DNA of 64,000 bases from NCBI GenBank assembly GCA_024234395.1, contig JACKOH010000002.1, positions 558,001 through 622,000 on the forward strand, given 5' to 3'. A program made the translations under genes and the position numbers. Numbering within the stretch: position 1 is the stretch's first letter; each line of letters begins with the position of its first letter. The DNA comes from Pseudomonadales bacterium (GTDB lineage Bacteria > Pseudomonadota > Gammaproteobacteria > Pseudomonadales > Pseudohongiellaceae). Shown in pieces: positions 28,326 to 38,131 of this stretch. The notes below the pieces were generated by a model that made no database searches, had not been told where the DNA came from, and worked only from the letters and a program-made list of their open reading frames with translations.

Positions 28326-29738
28326 ATGTCAGTCACTGCCGATCCGGACAGCGCCGCACTGGCGGGCCCGGTGGCTCCGGAAATTTTCCGCGCCTACGAC
28401 ATCCGTGGCATCTACGATGATCAACTCAATGAACAGAGTATTGAGTTGATCGGCCATGCCATCGGCAGCGAGGCGCTGGATGAAGGGATAACCGCCCTGC
28501 TGGTGGGACGCGATGGACGCCTGTCCAGTCCCGTCCTGTCCCGGCACCTGATTGCCGGCATCCGCGCCAGCGGCTGTAATGTGGTGGACCTGGACCTGGT
28601 GCCGACACCGCTGGTGTATTTCGCAACTCACCGCACCACCTGGACTTCCGGTGTCATGCTGACTGCCAGCCACAACCCGGCCGCCTACAACGGCATCAAG
28701 ATCGTGTTCCGCCAGTCCTGCCTGGCTGACAATCAGATTCAGCGCATCCGGATGCGGATCGACGCGGGGCAGTTGCATCGTGGCGAGGGCGGTTACCAGG
28801 CGCTGGATATCAAGCCTGATTACCTGGACTACGTGAGTGAGCATTTACATCTGCAGCGCAGCCTCAAGGTAGTGGTGGATTGCGGCAATGCGATACCCGG
28901 ACTTGTCGCGCCGCTGCTGTTTACCCGGCTCGGCTGTCAGGTGATTCCGCTGTACTGCGAACTCGACGGCAACTTCCCCAATCACGAACCGGACCCGACG
29001 CTCCCGGAAAACCTGCGTGACCTGCAGGCACAGGTGATCAGTCAGCGGGCGGACCTGGGCCTGGCGTTCGATGGTGACGGGGATCGGCTGGGCGTGGTTA
29101 CCGCTGACGGTCAAGCAATCGACACCGACCTGCTGCTGGCCACCCTGATCAGCGATATCGTCCCGCGCCATCCCGGTGAGCCGGTGATCTTTGACGTCAA
29201 ATGCAGCAGCCGGCTGGCGCACCTGATTGAATCCTGTGGCGGTATCCCGGTCATGCACAAGAGCGGTCACTCCTTCATGAAACAGAAGATGCAGCAGACC
29301 CGGGCCCCGCTGGGCGGTGAATATTCGGCTCACATTTTTATCCGCGACCGCTGGTTCGGCTATGACGACGGCATGTATACCGCTGCCCGTCTGCTGGAAA
29401 TCCTCAGCCGCGACAGCACACCCTCACAACAACGGATTACCAGTCTGGGAGAGCGCTATGCCAGCAGGGAAATCCCGGTTCCGGTCTGCGAGCAGCAGAA
29501 ATTTGAATTGATCGGGCAGCTGCACAAAGCAGCGCGATTTCCGAACGGCCGGGTTACCGAGATTGACGGCATCCGGGTTGATTACGCGGACGGCTGGGGC
29601 CTGGTCAGGGCTTCCAATACCAGCCCGGCGCTGCTGTTGCGCTTCGAAGCGGATACTCCCACGGCCCTGGCGCGTATCAAGGGAGAGTTTCGCTATTTGC
29701 TGAGGGGCGTGGATCAGTCACTGTCGATTGATTTCTAG
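28326..29738 (+). CDS. algC: Phosphomannomutase/phosphoglucomutase
   Basis: 470 aa. Phosphoserine loop TASHNPAAYNGIK, metal loop FDGDGDRLGVV, sugar-binding GGEYSAHIF and C-terminal phosphate-binding RASNTSPALLLRFE. Interconverts hexose 1- and 6-phosphates for alginate/LPS precursors. A CAGGGAGG ribosome site precedes the ATG. Position before argB matches Pseudomonas-type order. Confidence 0.93.
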   Translation: MSVTADPDSAALAGPVAPEIFRAYDIRGIYDDQLNEQSIELIGHAIGSEALDEGITALLVGRDGRLSSPVLSRHLIAGIRASGCNVVDLDLVPTPLVYFATHRTTWTSGVMLTASHNPAAYNGIKIVFRQSCLADNQIQRIRMRIDAGQLHRGEGGYQALDIKPDYLDYVSEHLHLQRSLKVVVDCGNAIPGLVAPLLFTRLGCQVIPLYCELDGNFPNHEPDPTLPENLRDLQAQVISQRADLGLAFDGDGDRLGVVTADGQAIDTDLLLATLISDIVPRHPGEPVIFDVKCSSRLAHLIESCGGIPVMHKSGHSFMKQKMQQTRAPLGGEYSAHIFIRDRWFGYDDGMYTAARLLEILSRDSTPSQQRITSLGERYASREIPVPVCEQQKFELIGQLHKAARFPNGRVTEIDGIRVDYADGWGLVRASNTSPALLLRFEADTPTALARIKGEFRYLLRGVDQSLSIDF

Positions 29739-29943
29739 CCTGCAGCTTCCGCATCCCGGTACTACCCCCGCAGCCACCGCAGCGCCGTCATAGAAGCAGA
29801 AGCGCAGCGGTTGGCCATTCCAGTGCGATCCGCTCCAGTTGACGATTCACAATGAGCCATCCCCGAGCGCCGCAAATACTTGCATCAGAGTGAACGTTTA
29901 CTTACCTTATGCGCACTACAGAATCTGCAGCGGTTGATTTTCT

Positions 29944-30843
29944 ATGTCACTAAGCCTGGATAATGCCAAAAATGTCGCCACGGTGCTGACCGAGGCCCTG
30001 CCTTACATACAGCGCTATACCGGTCGCACCATCGTGGTCAAATACGGTGGTAACGCCATGGTGGACGAAAAACTGAAAAACAGTTTTGCCCGCGATATCG
30101 TGCTGATGAAGCTGGTGGGCATGAACCCGGTGGTGGTCCATGGCGGCGGCCCGCAGATCGGCTCGCTGCTGGAAAAGCTGGAAATCGAATCGAGTTTCAT
30201 CGAAGGCATGCGTGTCACCGACCAGAAAACCATGGACGTGGTGGAGATGGTGCTGGGCGGCCTGGTCAACAAGGAAATCGTCAGCCTGCTGTCGAAAAAT
30301 CAGGGCAAGGCCATTGGCATCACCGGCAAGGATGGCAACCTGATCACCGCTGAGAAACTGTTACTTCGCAAGGCGAATGCCGACCTCGATCATGAAGGGA
30401 TCGATATCGGCCAGGTGGGTAAGGTGGCCAGCATCAATACCGAGATTCTCGAAGCCATGGAGAATAGCGACTTTATCCCGGTGATAGCACCCATCGGTAC
30501 CGACAAGCAGGGCAACAGCTACAATATCAATGCCGATACGGTGGCCGGCGAAATCGCCAAGGTCCTGCATGCAGAGAAACTGATACTGCTAACCAACGTG
30601 GCAGGCGTGCAGGACCAGGATGGCAAGGTTCTGACCGGCTTAACTACGGCCCAGGTGGATGGTCTGATCGCCGACGGCACCATTCATGGTGGTATGCTGC
30701 CCAAGGTGCAGTGCGCCCTGGATGCAGTCAAGGGCGGCGTCAGCCGCGCGCACATAATCGACGGACGGGTTGCGCATGCGGTGTTGCTGGAGATCTTCAC
30801 CGATGAAGGCGTAGGCACGCTGATCACCAACAACTCGCTCTAG
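29944..30843 (+). CDS. argB: Acetylglutamate kinase
   Basis: 299 aa. Contains VVKYGGNAMVDEKLK, VVHGGGPQIGSLLEKL and IPVIAPIGTDKQGNSYNINA. Phosphorylates N-acetylglutamate, the second step of arginine synthesis. The longer N-terminus (about 25 residues before VVKYGG) resembles arginine-sensitive enzymes. Followed by slmA after 35 bp. Confidence 0.96.
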   Translation: MSLSLDNAKNVATVLTEALPYIQRYTGRTIVVKYGGNAMVDEKLKNSFARDIVLMKLVGMNPVVVHGGGPQIGSLLEKLEIESSFIEGMRVTDQKTMDVVEMVLGGLVNKEIVSLLSKNQGKAIGITGKDGNLITAEKLLLRKANADLDHEGIDIGQVGKVASINTEILEAMENSDFIPVIAPIGTDKQGNSYNINADTVAGEIAKVLHAEKLILLTNVAGVQDQDGKVLTGLTTAQVDGLIADGTIHGGMLPKVQCALDAVKGGVSRAHIIDGRVAHAVLLEIFTDEGVGTLITNNSL

Positions 30844-30878
30844 GGAACCGCAGAAACGAGGCACTAAACGGAGACACC

Positions 30879-31514
30879 ATGGCAGCCCCCGAAAGAACCT
30901 CCCGCAAAGAACAGATCCTGCAATCCCTGGCGCGCATGCTGGAAACCTCGCCAGGGGAACGCATCACCACGGCGGCCCTGGCCCGGGAAGTGGGCGTTTC
31001 GGAAGCGGCTCTGTACCGGCACTTTCCCAGCAAGGCGCGCATGTTCGAAGGGCTGATCAAGTTTATCGAGGACACGCTGTTCACCCGCTTCAATCGAATT
31101 CTCAGCGACGAAGGCAACGCCGAACAACGCTGCGAACAGATTCTTTACCTGGTGCTGACATTCTCGGAAAAGAATCCGGGCATCACCCGTATCCTGGCCG
31201 GTGACGCTCTGGCGGGGGAAACGGAGCGTCTGCGCTCCCGGGTCGCTCAGATTTTCGATCGGATCGAAGCGCAGTTGAAACAGATTCTGCGCGAGGCACA
31301 GATCCGGGAAGGCATGAAGGCCAGTATTTCCCCGGCCGCCCTGGCCAATCTGTTGCTGGCCTGGTGTGAAGGGCGCATGAACGAATACGTGCGCAGCGAG
31401 TTCCGCCGCTCACCCCTTGAAAACTGGGAGAGCCAGTGGGCCTATCTGAAAACCAACCTGCTGGTGCCGGCTACCATCCCCCCGGTTCAGCCGTCGTCAT
31501 TCCAGACCACGTAA
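30879..31514 (+). CDS. slmA: Nucleoid occlusion factor SlmA
   Basis: 211 aa TetR-family protein. N-terminal helix-turn-helix ITTAALAREVGVSEAALYRH and FPSKARMFEGLIKFIEDTLF match SlmA, which binds chromosomal sites and blocks FtsZ assembly over the nucleoid. A GGAGACACC ribosome site precedes the ATG. Position between argB and pyrE is the usual one. Confidence 0.92.
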   Translation: MAAPERTSRKEQILQSLARMLETSPGERITTAALAREVGVSEAALYRHFPSKARMFEGLIKFIEDTLFTRFNRILSDEGNAEQRCEQILYLVLTFSEKNPGITRILAGDALAGETERLRSRVAQIFDRIEAQLKQILREAQIREGMKASISPAALANLLLAWCEGRMNEYVRSEFRRSPLENWESQWAYLKTNLLVPATIPPVQPSSFQTT

Positions 31515-31603
31515 GATTCGGATCTCTCACTCGGTGGCGGCCAGACCGGCCTGTGCTGCCGGACACCGGTAACCGTCAATTCCACCCGGGCTCCAAGTTG
31601 TGA

Positions 31604-32254
31604 TCAGGCCGCTCCATACTGTTCCCGATAGCTGTCGATCGCTGCCAGATGCTCACCGTACACGGGGTCGCTGCTGGCATCCAGATAATCGATGATGTCC
31701 TGCAGACAGATAATGCAGGTCACCGGGACGTTGTAAGTGCTGGCGATTTCCTGAATCGTGGACTGCCGGCCCTGGCCTTTCTCCTGACGATCCATCGCTA
31801 CCACGATTCCTGCCAGGCCGGCACCTTCACCGTTGATGATCTCCACCGCTTCCCGCACCGCGGTGCCGGCGGTAATCACGTCATCAATCAGTAACACCTG
31901 CCCTTTTAAGGGTGCGCCGACAATGGTGCCACCCTCGCCATGGTCCTTGGCCTCCTTGCGGTTAAAACAGTAGGGACGGTCGAAGTCGTGTTCTGTGGCG
32001 AGTACCGCCGATGTGACTGCGGCCAGCGGAATTCCTTTGTAGGCCGGACCGAACATGACGTCGAACTCCAGACCGGAATCCCTGATTGCAGCCGCATAAC
32101 AACGGCCCAGGAAGGCCAGCTTGGCGCCAGTATTGAACAGCCCGGCATTGAAAAAATAGGGGCTGGTACGCCCCGATTTCAAGGTGAACTCGCCGAAGCG
32201 CAGGATGTCGTTGTCGATGACGAATTCAATAAACTGTTTCTGATAGCTCTGCAT
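31604..32254 (-). CDS. pyrE: Orotate phosphoribosyltransferase
   Basis: 216 aa. PRPP-binding motif VLLIDDVITAGTAVREAV and N-terminal FTLKSGRTSPYFFNAGLF. Converts orotate to OMP in pyrimidine synthesis. Start at 32254 (MQSYQKQFIEF) matches family length; an upstream in-frame ATG adds 10 residues. Same strand as rph. Confidence 0.96.
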   Translation of the reverse strand: MQSYQKQFIEFVIDNDILRFGEFTLKSGRTSPYFFNAGLFNTGAKLAFLGRCYAAAIRDSGLEFDVMFGPAYKGIPLAAVTSAVLATEHDFDRPYCFNRKEAKDHGEGGTIVGAPLKGQVLLIDDVITAGTAVREAVEIINGEGAGLAGIVVAMDRQEKGQGRQSTIQEIASTYNVPVTCIICLQDIIDYLDASSDPVYGEHLAAIDSYREQYGAA

Positions 32255-32386
32255 TTGCCTGATCCTTGAGGTTCCCGTTGCCACCTGTCTTTGCGATTCC
32301 CGCCAGCAGCAGGGAGCCGCCGCTCTGATACTTTCCGATATGCTCTGCCAGGTTGCCCTACCTGGTAACCAAAGTGCCTTGCAGCG

Positions 32387-33112
32387 TTACCGCAATACCT
32401 CCTGCTGTTTTGAAATCAGTTCGGCGATGCCCTGCCTGGCCAGGCCGATCATGTCCTGCAACTGTTGCAGGTTGAAATCGCCCTCTTCGCCAGTACCCTG
32501 GACTTCGATGAAATTGCCGGCCTCGGTCATCACCACGTTCATGTCAGTCTCGGCATTGGAATCCTCGGCATAGTCGAGATCCAGAATCGGCACGCCCTTA
32601 AAAATGCCAACTGACACCGAGGCAATAAACTGCCGCAACGGATCAAGTTCGATCAGCCTGTTCCGCTGCATGTATCGAAGTGCATCCACCAGCGCCACAC
32701 AGCCACCGGTTATCGACGCGGTGCGGGTTCCACCATCGGCCTGAATCACGTCACAGTCAATCTTGATGGTGTGTTCCCCCAGCTTGCCTAGGTCCACTGC
32801 CGCCCGCAGCGACCTGCCGATCAGCCGCTGAATTTCCTGACTGCGCCCGGTCTGCCGACCCCGGGCTGCTTCCCGGTCCATGCGACTGTTGGTGGAGCGG
32901 GGCAGCATGCCGTATTCGGCCGTTACCCAGCCCTGACCGGACCCTTTCAGAAAGCGTGGTACCGACTCCTCGACCGTGGCGTTGCAGATTACCCGCGTAT
33001 CGCCGAATTCCACCAGCACCGAGCCTTCGGCATGCCGGGTAAAATTCCTGGTCAGAACAATGTTGCGGAGTTGTGCGGGCTGGCGTTCACTGGGGCGTAC
33101 TGTTGGGGACAT
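32387..33112 (-). CDS. rph: Ribonuclease PH
   Basis: 241 aa. N-terminal RPSERQPAQLRNIVLTRNFT, VTAEYGMLPRSTNSRMDRE and IKIDCDVIQADGGTRTASIT are characteristic. Phosphorolytic 3'-5' exoribonuclease trimming tRNA 3' ends. crc, which sits between pyrE and rph in Pseudomonas, is absent. Divergent from yicC. Confidence 0.96.
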   Translation of the reverse strand: MSPTVRPSERQPAQLRNIVLTRNFTRHAEGSVLVEFGDTRVICNATVEESVPRFLKGSGQGWVTAEYGMLPRSTNSRMDREAARGRQTGRSQEIQRLIGRSLRAAVDLGKLGEHTIKIDCDVIQADGGTRTASITGGCVALVDALRYMQRNRLIELDPLRQFIASVSVGIFKGVPILDLDYAEDSNAETDMNVVMTEAGNFIEVQGTGEEGDFNLQQLQDMIGLARQGIAELISKQQEVLR

Positions 33113-33293
33113 GAATCTCTCTATCAGGGGTTGTCTTGGGTTTCCTGCCGGTGGCCAATTATCTCCGATATCCGCAGCCTTTGCGACCGGGAGACCGCGC
33201 CCGATTGTGACTGGGATCTGACCAATCCCGTCCCGATTGCGCTAGAATTGCGCTGCATTCAGCAAATTCAGCTTCATCGATCGGAATCACTTT

Positions 33294-34160
33294 ATGATCT
33301 ACAGCATGACGGCATTCGCCAGACGCCAACTGGAAGAGGCATGGGGATCCCTGACCTGGGAAATCCGCTCGGTCAATCATCGTTATCTGGAAAGCACCAT
33401 TCGCCTGCCGGAAACCCTGCGCGGCCTGGAGCCACTGGTCAGGGAAACGCTGCGCAAGAAGCTGAACCGGGGCAAGGTGGAGTGTCAGTTGCGTTACCAG
33501 CCCAGTGCCCAGCTGGCACAACAACTCAACCTGGATCTGGAACTTATCGCCCAGCTCAGCGAAGCCTCGGAAACCATTCAGCAGATTGCCAGCGACGCAG
33601 CATCACTCTCGGTGGCGGAAATCCTGCGCTGGCCGGGAATTATCCAGGAGCAGGAGACTGACGCGGATGAGTTGCAGCAACAGGCCATGCAACTGTTCAA
33701 TCTGGCTGTGGACGATCTGCTGACCACCCGCAATCGCGAAGGCCAGGAGATGGGTCGGCTGATCGAACAGCGGCTGGAATCGATCCGCGGCATCATCACC
33801 GAGGTCCGGGGTCTGCTTCCCGATATCCTGCAGCGTCAACGGGACAACATCGTGACCCGCCTGGAGGAACTGAAACTGGAACTGGACCCTACCAGGCTGG
33901 AACAGGAACTGGTGCTGATCGCCCAGAAGTCCGACGTGGACGAAGAACTTGACCGCCTGGAATCCCATGTGGCGGAAGTGGCCCGGGTATTGAAAACCAG
34001 TGGCCAGAAAGGCCGGCGCCTGGATTTTCTGATGCAGGAACTGAATCGCGAGGCCAATACCCTGTCGTCCAAATCCATCGTGACGGAAACCACGCGCAGC
34101 GCAGTCGAGCTGAAAGTGCTGATTGAACAGATGCGGGAGCAGATCCAGAATATCGAATGA
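33294..34160 (+). CDS. yicC: YicC family endoribonuclease
   Basis: 288 aa. N-terminal MIYSMTAFARRQLEEAWGSL and SVNHRYLESTIRLPE, C-terminal GRRLDFLMQELNREANTLSS identify the YicC family, recently linked to sRNA/RNA cleavage. Upstream of gmk as is usual. Confidence 0.93.
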   Translation: MIYSMTAFARRQLEEAWGSLTWEIRSVNHRYLESTIRLPETLRGLEPLVRETLRKKLNRGKVECQLRYQPSAQLAQQLNLDLELIAQLSEASETIQQIASDAASLSVAEILRWPGIIQEQETDADELQQQAMQLFNLAVDDLLTTRNREGQEMGRLIEQRLESIRGIITEVRGLLPDILQRQRDNIVTRLEELKLELDPTRLEQELVLIAQKSDVDEELDRLESHVAEVARVLKTSGQKGRRLDFLMQELNREANTLSSKSIVTETTRSAVELKVLIEQMREQIQNIE

Positions 34161-34233
34161 CCGGGCAGCCTGGCCGGAGGACCTTCCTGTCCCGGTCGGC
34201 ACGGTCGTGAGCGTCGCAACAGGAACTCTGAGT

Positions 34234-34863
34234 ATGGCGAAAGGAAACCTTTTCATCGTGATGGCTCCCTCCGGGGCCGGCAAAACCAGCCTGGTGAATG
34301 CCCTGGTGGAAAGCGAGGGCAGCCGGAATCTGTGCGTTTCTGTTTCCCACACGACCAGGGAAATCCGGCCGGGCGAACAGGACGGCGTCAATTACCACTT
34401 CATCGACAACGCCACCTTCCTCGACATGCTGAATGAGGGTGAATTTATCGAATGCGCCGAGGTATACGGTCATCGCTATGGCACTTCGCAACGCTGGGTG
34501 CAGGAGCAGCTGGATAAAGGATTGAATGTGGTTCTCGAAATCGACTGGCAGGGTGCCAGCCAGGTGCGAAACGCCATGCCGGACACCTGTACCATATTCA
34601 TTCTGCCACCGTCGGTGGAATCCCTGCGCGAGCGGCTGACCCGGCGGGCCCAGGACGACCCGGAAACCATCGAGCGCCGCATGCGCCAGGCGGTGGATGA
34701 AATTTCTCACGTGGCTGAAGCCGATTACGTGGTGGTGAATCAGGATTTCGATACGGCCCTGGAAGATCTGCGGGCCATCGTCCGCTCCCGCCGGCTTACG
34801 CTAGCCTACCAGCAGTCCAACCAGGGGGAACTGCTGGAAAAGCTGTCCCGATCCGGCGGATAG
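34234..34863 (+). CDS. gmk: Guanylate kinase
   Basis: 209 aa. P-loop VMAPSGAGKTSLVNAL, SHTTREIRPGEQDGVNYHF and VVLEIDWQGASQVR. Converts GMP to GDP. ATG at 34234 with GGAAC 8-10 bp upstream; a GTG at 34207 would add nine residues. rpoZ and spoT follow, a conserved (p)ppGpp-linked order. Confidence 0.95.
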   Translation: MAKGNLFIVMAPSGAGKTSLVNALVESEGSRNLCVSVSHTTREIRPGEQDGVNYHFIDNATFLDMLNEGEFIECAEVYGHRYGTSQRWVQEQLDKGLNVVLEIDWQGASQVRNAMPDTCTIFILPPSVESLRERLTRRAQDDPETIERRMRQAVDEISHVAEADYVVVNQDFDTALEDLRAIVRSRRLTLAYQQSNQGELLEKLSRSGG

Positions 34864-34884
34864 CTCAAGGTTGGACGGGAAGGT

Positions 34885-34940
34885 GGGACAGGAAAAGGGG
34901 ACGGTCCCTGAGGGACTGTCCCCTTTTCCTGTCCCTTTTT
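34885..34940 (+). terminator. Large near-perfect hairpin after gmk (terminator / REP-like)
   Basis: A 24-bp stem with a single G-T position and a 3-base loop spans 34885-34935 (arms start GGGACAGGAAAAGGGGAC and end with the complement), followed by five T. It lies 22 bp after gmk and can act as a terminator. Its size and sequence are more like a repetitive extragenic palindrome than an ordinary terminator. Confidence 0.75.
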
Positions 34941-35093
34941 CCTGATGGTTTCTCTGGCGGGAAGGAACAGAATTGAGTAAAATCCCGGTCCTTTTTTCAG
35001 GGATTTCGGATTCTTGCTGCCCGCCTGGCGGGCCACCGACTGCGCAAGCCGGAGCTAAGAATCCAGGCCCGTCAAGCAAAGACAGGTATTGAT

Positions 35094-35447
35094 ATGGCTC
35101 GAATTACCGTTGAAGACTGCCTTCACGAGATCGACAACCGCTTTCAGCTGGTTATGGTTGCCAGCAAACGGGCGCGTCAGATACAGACCGGAGGCCGGGA
35201 TCCCCTGGTGTCCGTCGACAAGGACAAGCCCACGGTTATTGCCCTTCGGGAGATCGCCGAAGGCCTGGTAGACGAAGGCATCCTCAAGGAAAAGCCGACT
35301 GTGGAACTGGATGAGCCGACCCTGGAAGCCCAGCACGCGGCGGAAGCCGAGGTCGCTGCGGAGATGCCCTCGGTTCCCGAGGACAGCATCGAGTCCGAGG
35401 AAAACAGCGCCGATCAGGACGAACCTGAAGAAGACACGGAGCAATAA
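35094..35447 (+). CDS. rpoZ: RNA polymerase omega subunit
   Basis: 117 aa. MARITVEDCLHEIDNRFQLV, ASKRARQIQTGGRDPL and KPTVIALREIAEGLV are typical. The C-terminal ~45 residues form an acidic tail, longer than the 91-aa E. coli protein. Assists polymerase assembly and forms part of a ppGpp site. 17 bp before spoT. Confidence 0.96.
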   Translation: MARITVEDCLHEIDNRFQLVMVASKRARQIQTGGRDPLVSVDKDKPTVIALREIAEGLVDEGILKEKPTVELDEPTLEAQHAAEAEVAAEMPSVPEDSIESEENSADQDEPEEDTEQ

Positions 35448-35464
35448 GCGGAGAGAGTCGACGA

Positions 35465-37675
35465 GTGGACGTGCGAGCAACAGACACTATCGACTCTTTA
35501 GCCAGCAACCTGGCATCCTACCTGGTGGCTGGCCAGGTCAATTCGGTCAGACGCGCCTATTATTATGCGGAACAGGCCCATGACGGTCAGTTCCGCCGCA
35601 GTGGCGATCCCTACGTCACCCACCCCCTGGCAGTAGCCAATATCCTGTGCGACATGCACATGGACCACCAGAGCCTGATGGCCGCGCTGCTGCACGATGT
35701 CATCGAAGACACCGGCATTTCCAAAACCGCCATCAAGAATCAGTTCGGCGGGACCGTCGCCGACCTGGTGGACGGCGTCAGCAAGCTGAACAAGATCAAT
35801 TTCAGCTCACGGGCCGAGGCCCAGGCCGAGAACTTCCAGAAAATGGCCATGGCCATGGCCAAAGACCTGCGGGTCATCCTGGTAAAAATCGCCGACCGCC
35901 TCCACAACATGCGTACCCTCGGGGTGCTGGCTCCGGAGAAGCGCCGCCGTATCGCCCGTGAAACCCTGGATATCTATGCGCCGATTGCCAACCGCCTGGG
36001 CATGAACAATGTACGGGTGGAATTCGAGGAACTGGGCTTCCAGGCCCTGTACCCGATGAGAGCCAGGCGCATTGCCACGGCAGTCAAGAAAATCCGTGGC
36101 AACCGCAAGGAGATCGTGTCCCAGATCCAGACGTCACTGGAAGCCTGCCTGGAACGGGAAGGACTGCCGGGCCGCACCATCGGCCGGGAGAAACATCATT
36201 TCAGCATCTACCAGAAGATGCGTGCCCAGCGGAAATCCTTCTCCGAGATCATGGACGTTTACGCATTCCGCATCATCGTCGACAAGGTGGATACCTGTTA
36301 CCGGGTGCTGGGGGCGGTACACAATCTCTACAAGCCGGTGCCCGGCCGCTTCAAGGACTATATCGCCATTCCCAAGGCCAATGGCTACCAGTCCCTGCAC
36401 ACCACACTTTTCGGCATGCACGGGGTACCCATCGAAATCCAGATCCGCACCGAGGAAATGGAGGCCATGGCCAATAACGGCATTGCTGCCCACTGGCTTT
36501 ACAAGTCCGGTGAGGAATCGCCCTCAAACGCTCACATGCGGGCCCGGGAATGGGTGAACGGCCTGCTGGAACTGCAGAAGAGTGCCGGCAACTCGCTGGA
36601 ATTTATCGAACACGTGAAAATCGATCTGTTCCCGGACGAGATTTACGTGTTTACTCCCAAGGGATCGATTTTCGAGTTGCCCACCGGGTCGACAGCGGTC
36701 GACTTCGCTTACGCCATTCACACCGATGTGGGTAATTCCTGCGTGGCCTGCCGTATCAACCGGCGCCTGGCACCGTTGAGCGAACCGCTGCAAAGCGGCC
36801 AGACGGTAGAGATCATTACCGCCGCCGGCGGCCAGCCCAACCCGGCCTGGCTGAGTTTTGTCACCACCGGCAAGGCGCGCAGCAACATCCGTCACTACCT
36901 GAAGAACCAGCGGCACTCGGAGTCGGTTTCACTGGGGCGCCGCCTGCTCAACAAGGCGCTGGCCACGTTCAACACGCAGCTGGACAAGATTCCCCACGAG
37001 AGTATCGATCAGGTCTTGAAGCAGACCAATCAGGGCAGCCTGGACAACCTGCTGGCCGAAATCGGCCTCGGCAATCGCATGGCCTACATGGTGGCCCAGC
37101 GCCTGGTACCGAATAACCGCACCCAGGAGGAAGTGGAGAAATCCGAATCCCAGCATTCCCTGGCGATCCGCGGTTCCGAGGGACTAGTGATGAATTATGC
37201 CAGGTGCTGTCATCCAATTCCCGGGGACCCGATTGTAGGACATGTCAGCTCCGGACGCGGCATGGTGATTCATACCGACGACTGCAACAACATCGCCGAC
37301 ATCCGTGACAACCCGGAGAAATGCGTCACCGTGACCTGGGATCCGGACGTGGAGGGTGAATTCTCCGTGGAGCTGCGGGTCGAACTGGAAAACCAGCGCG
37401 GCATCATCGCCACCCTGGCCACTGCGGTCACCGGCGCCGAGGCCAATATCGAAAAAATCAGTACCCTGGAACGCGACGCCCGGCTCAGCATCGTCAATCT
37501 GCTGATCAGCGTGCGCAACCGCGTACACCTGGCCCAGGTCATGAAACGCATCCGCCTGATCAGCGCGGTATCCTCGGTAAGCCGGGTGAAGAGCCGGGCC
37601 ACCCGAAAAGTCATCAGAAACACCATTGGCAGTCACCCCTTCGAGAGCGACCATGGCAAAGATCCAGCCGGTTAA
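35465..37675 (+). CDS. spoT: Bifunctional (p)ppGpp synthetase/hydrolase SpoT
   Basis: 736 aa. HD hydrolase domain (ALLHDVIEDTGISK, residues about 45-200), synthetase domain (IAIPKANGYQSLHTTLFG), TGS domain (FTPKGSIFELPTGSTAVDFA), zinc-finger-like region with YARCCHPIPGDPIVG, and C-terminal ACT domain. The intact HD motif and rpoZ neighbourhood support SpoT rather than RelA. GTG start at 35465 preceded by GGAGAG. Its end overlaps ridA by 23 bp. Confidence 0.95.
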   Translation: MDVRATDTIDSLASNLASYLVAGQVNSVRRAYYYAEQAHDGQFRRSGDPYVTHPLAVANILCDMHMDHQSLMAALLHDVIEDTGISKTAIKNQFGGTVADLVDGVSKLNKINFSSRAEAQAENFQKMAMAMAKDLRVILVKIADRLHNMRTLGVLAPEKRRRIARETLDIYAPIANRLGMNNVRVEFEELGFQALYPMRARRIATAVKKIRGNRKEIVSQIQTSLEACLEREGLPGRTIGREKHHFSIYQKMRAQRKSFSEIMDVYAFRIIVDKVDTCYRVLGAVHNLYKPVPGRFKDYIAIPKANGYQSLHTTLFGMHGVPIEIQIRTEEMEAMANNGIAAHWLYKSGEESPSNAHMRAREWVNGLLELQKSAGNSLEFIEHVKIDLFPDEIYVFTPKGSIFELPTGSTAVDFAYAIHTDVGNSCVACRINRRLAPLSEPLQSGQTVEIITAAGGQPNPAWLSFVTTGKARSNIRHYLKNQRHSESVSLGRRLLNKALATFNTQLDKIPHESIDQVLKQTNQGSLDNLLAEIGLGNRMAYMVAQRLVPNNRTQEEVEKSESQHSLAIRGSEGLVMNYARCCHPIPGDPIVGHVSSGRGMVIHTDDCNNIADIRDNPEKCVTVTWDPDVEGEFSVELRVELENQRGIIATLATAVTGAEANIEKISTLERDARLSIVNLLISVRNRVHLAQVMKRIRLISAVSSVSRVKSRATRKVIRNTIGSHPFESDHGKDPAG

Positions 37676-38042
37676 TACCCCGCACGCACCCAAGGCCATC
37701 GGCCCCTACTCCCAGGCAGTGAAAGCCGGCAACCTGGCCTTCCTGTCCGGACAGATACCCCTGCAGCCGGACACCATGGAGATCGTGGATGGCGGTATCG
37801 AAGCCCAGGCTAACCAGGTGTTCAAAAACCTGTCGGCCGTCATCGAAGCCACCGGTGCGACCCTGGCCGACGTGGTGAAACTCACTATCTACCTCACCGA
37901 CCTGTCGGAATTTCCGCGTGTCAATGACATCATGGCCAGTTACTTCGAGGAGCCCTACCCGGCCCGTGCGACGGTGGAAGTCAGCGCCCTTCCCAAAGGT
38001 GCGCTGGTGGAAGTGGATGCCGTGGTGGCATTGGGCGACTGA
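37653..38042 (+). CDS. ridA: RidA family 2-iminobutanoate/2-iminopropanoate deaminase
   Basis: 129 aa. Contains APKAIGPYSQAVKAGNLAFL, SGQIPLQPDTMEIVDG and YPARATVEVSALPKGALVEV with the catalytic Arg. Deaminates reactive enamine/imine intermediates. Start at 37653 lies inside the end of spoT; longer in-frame starts are not homologous. Confidence 0.94.
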   Translation: MAKIQPVNTPHAPKAIGPYSQAVKAGNLAFLSGQIPLQPDTMEIVDGGIEAQANQVFKNLSAVIEATGATLADVVKLTIYLTDLSEFPRVNDIMASYFEEPYPARATVEVSALPKGALVEVDAVVALGD

Positions 38043-38131
38043 CCTGGTCGAACTGGGCCATGCGGTGGTCGCTGCGGGAAAAACCCCCTATACTCGTAGA
38101 ACAGTAATCAGCCTGACACCCGTTTAGCCCG

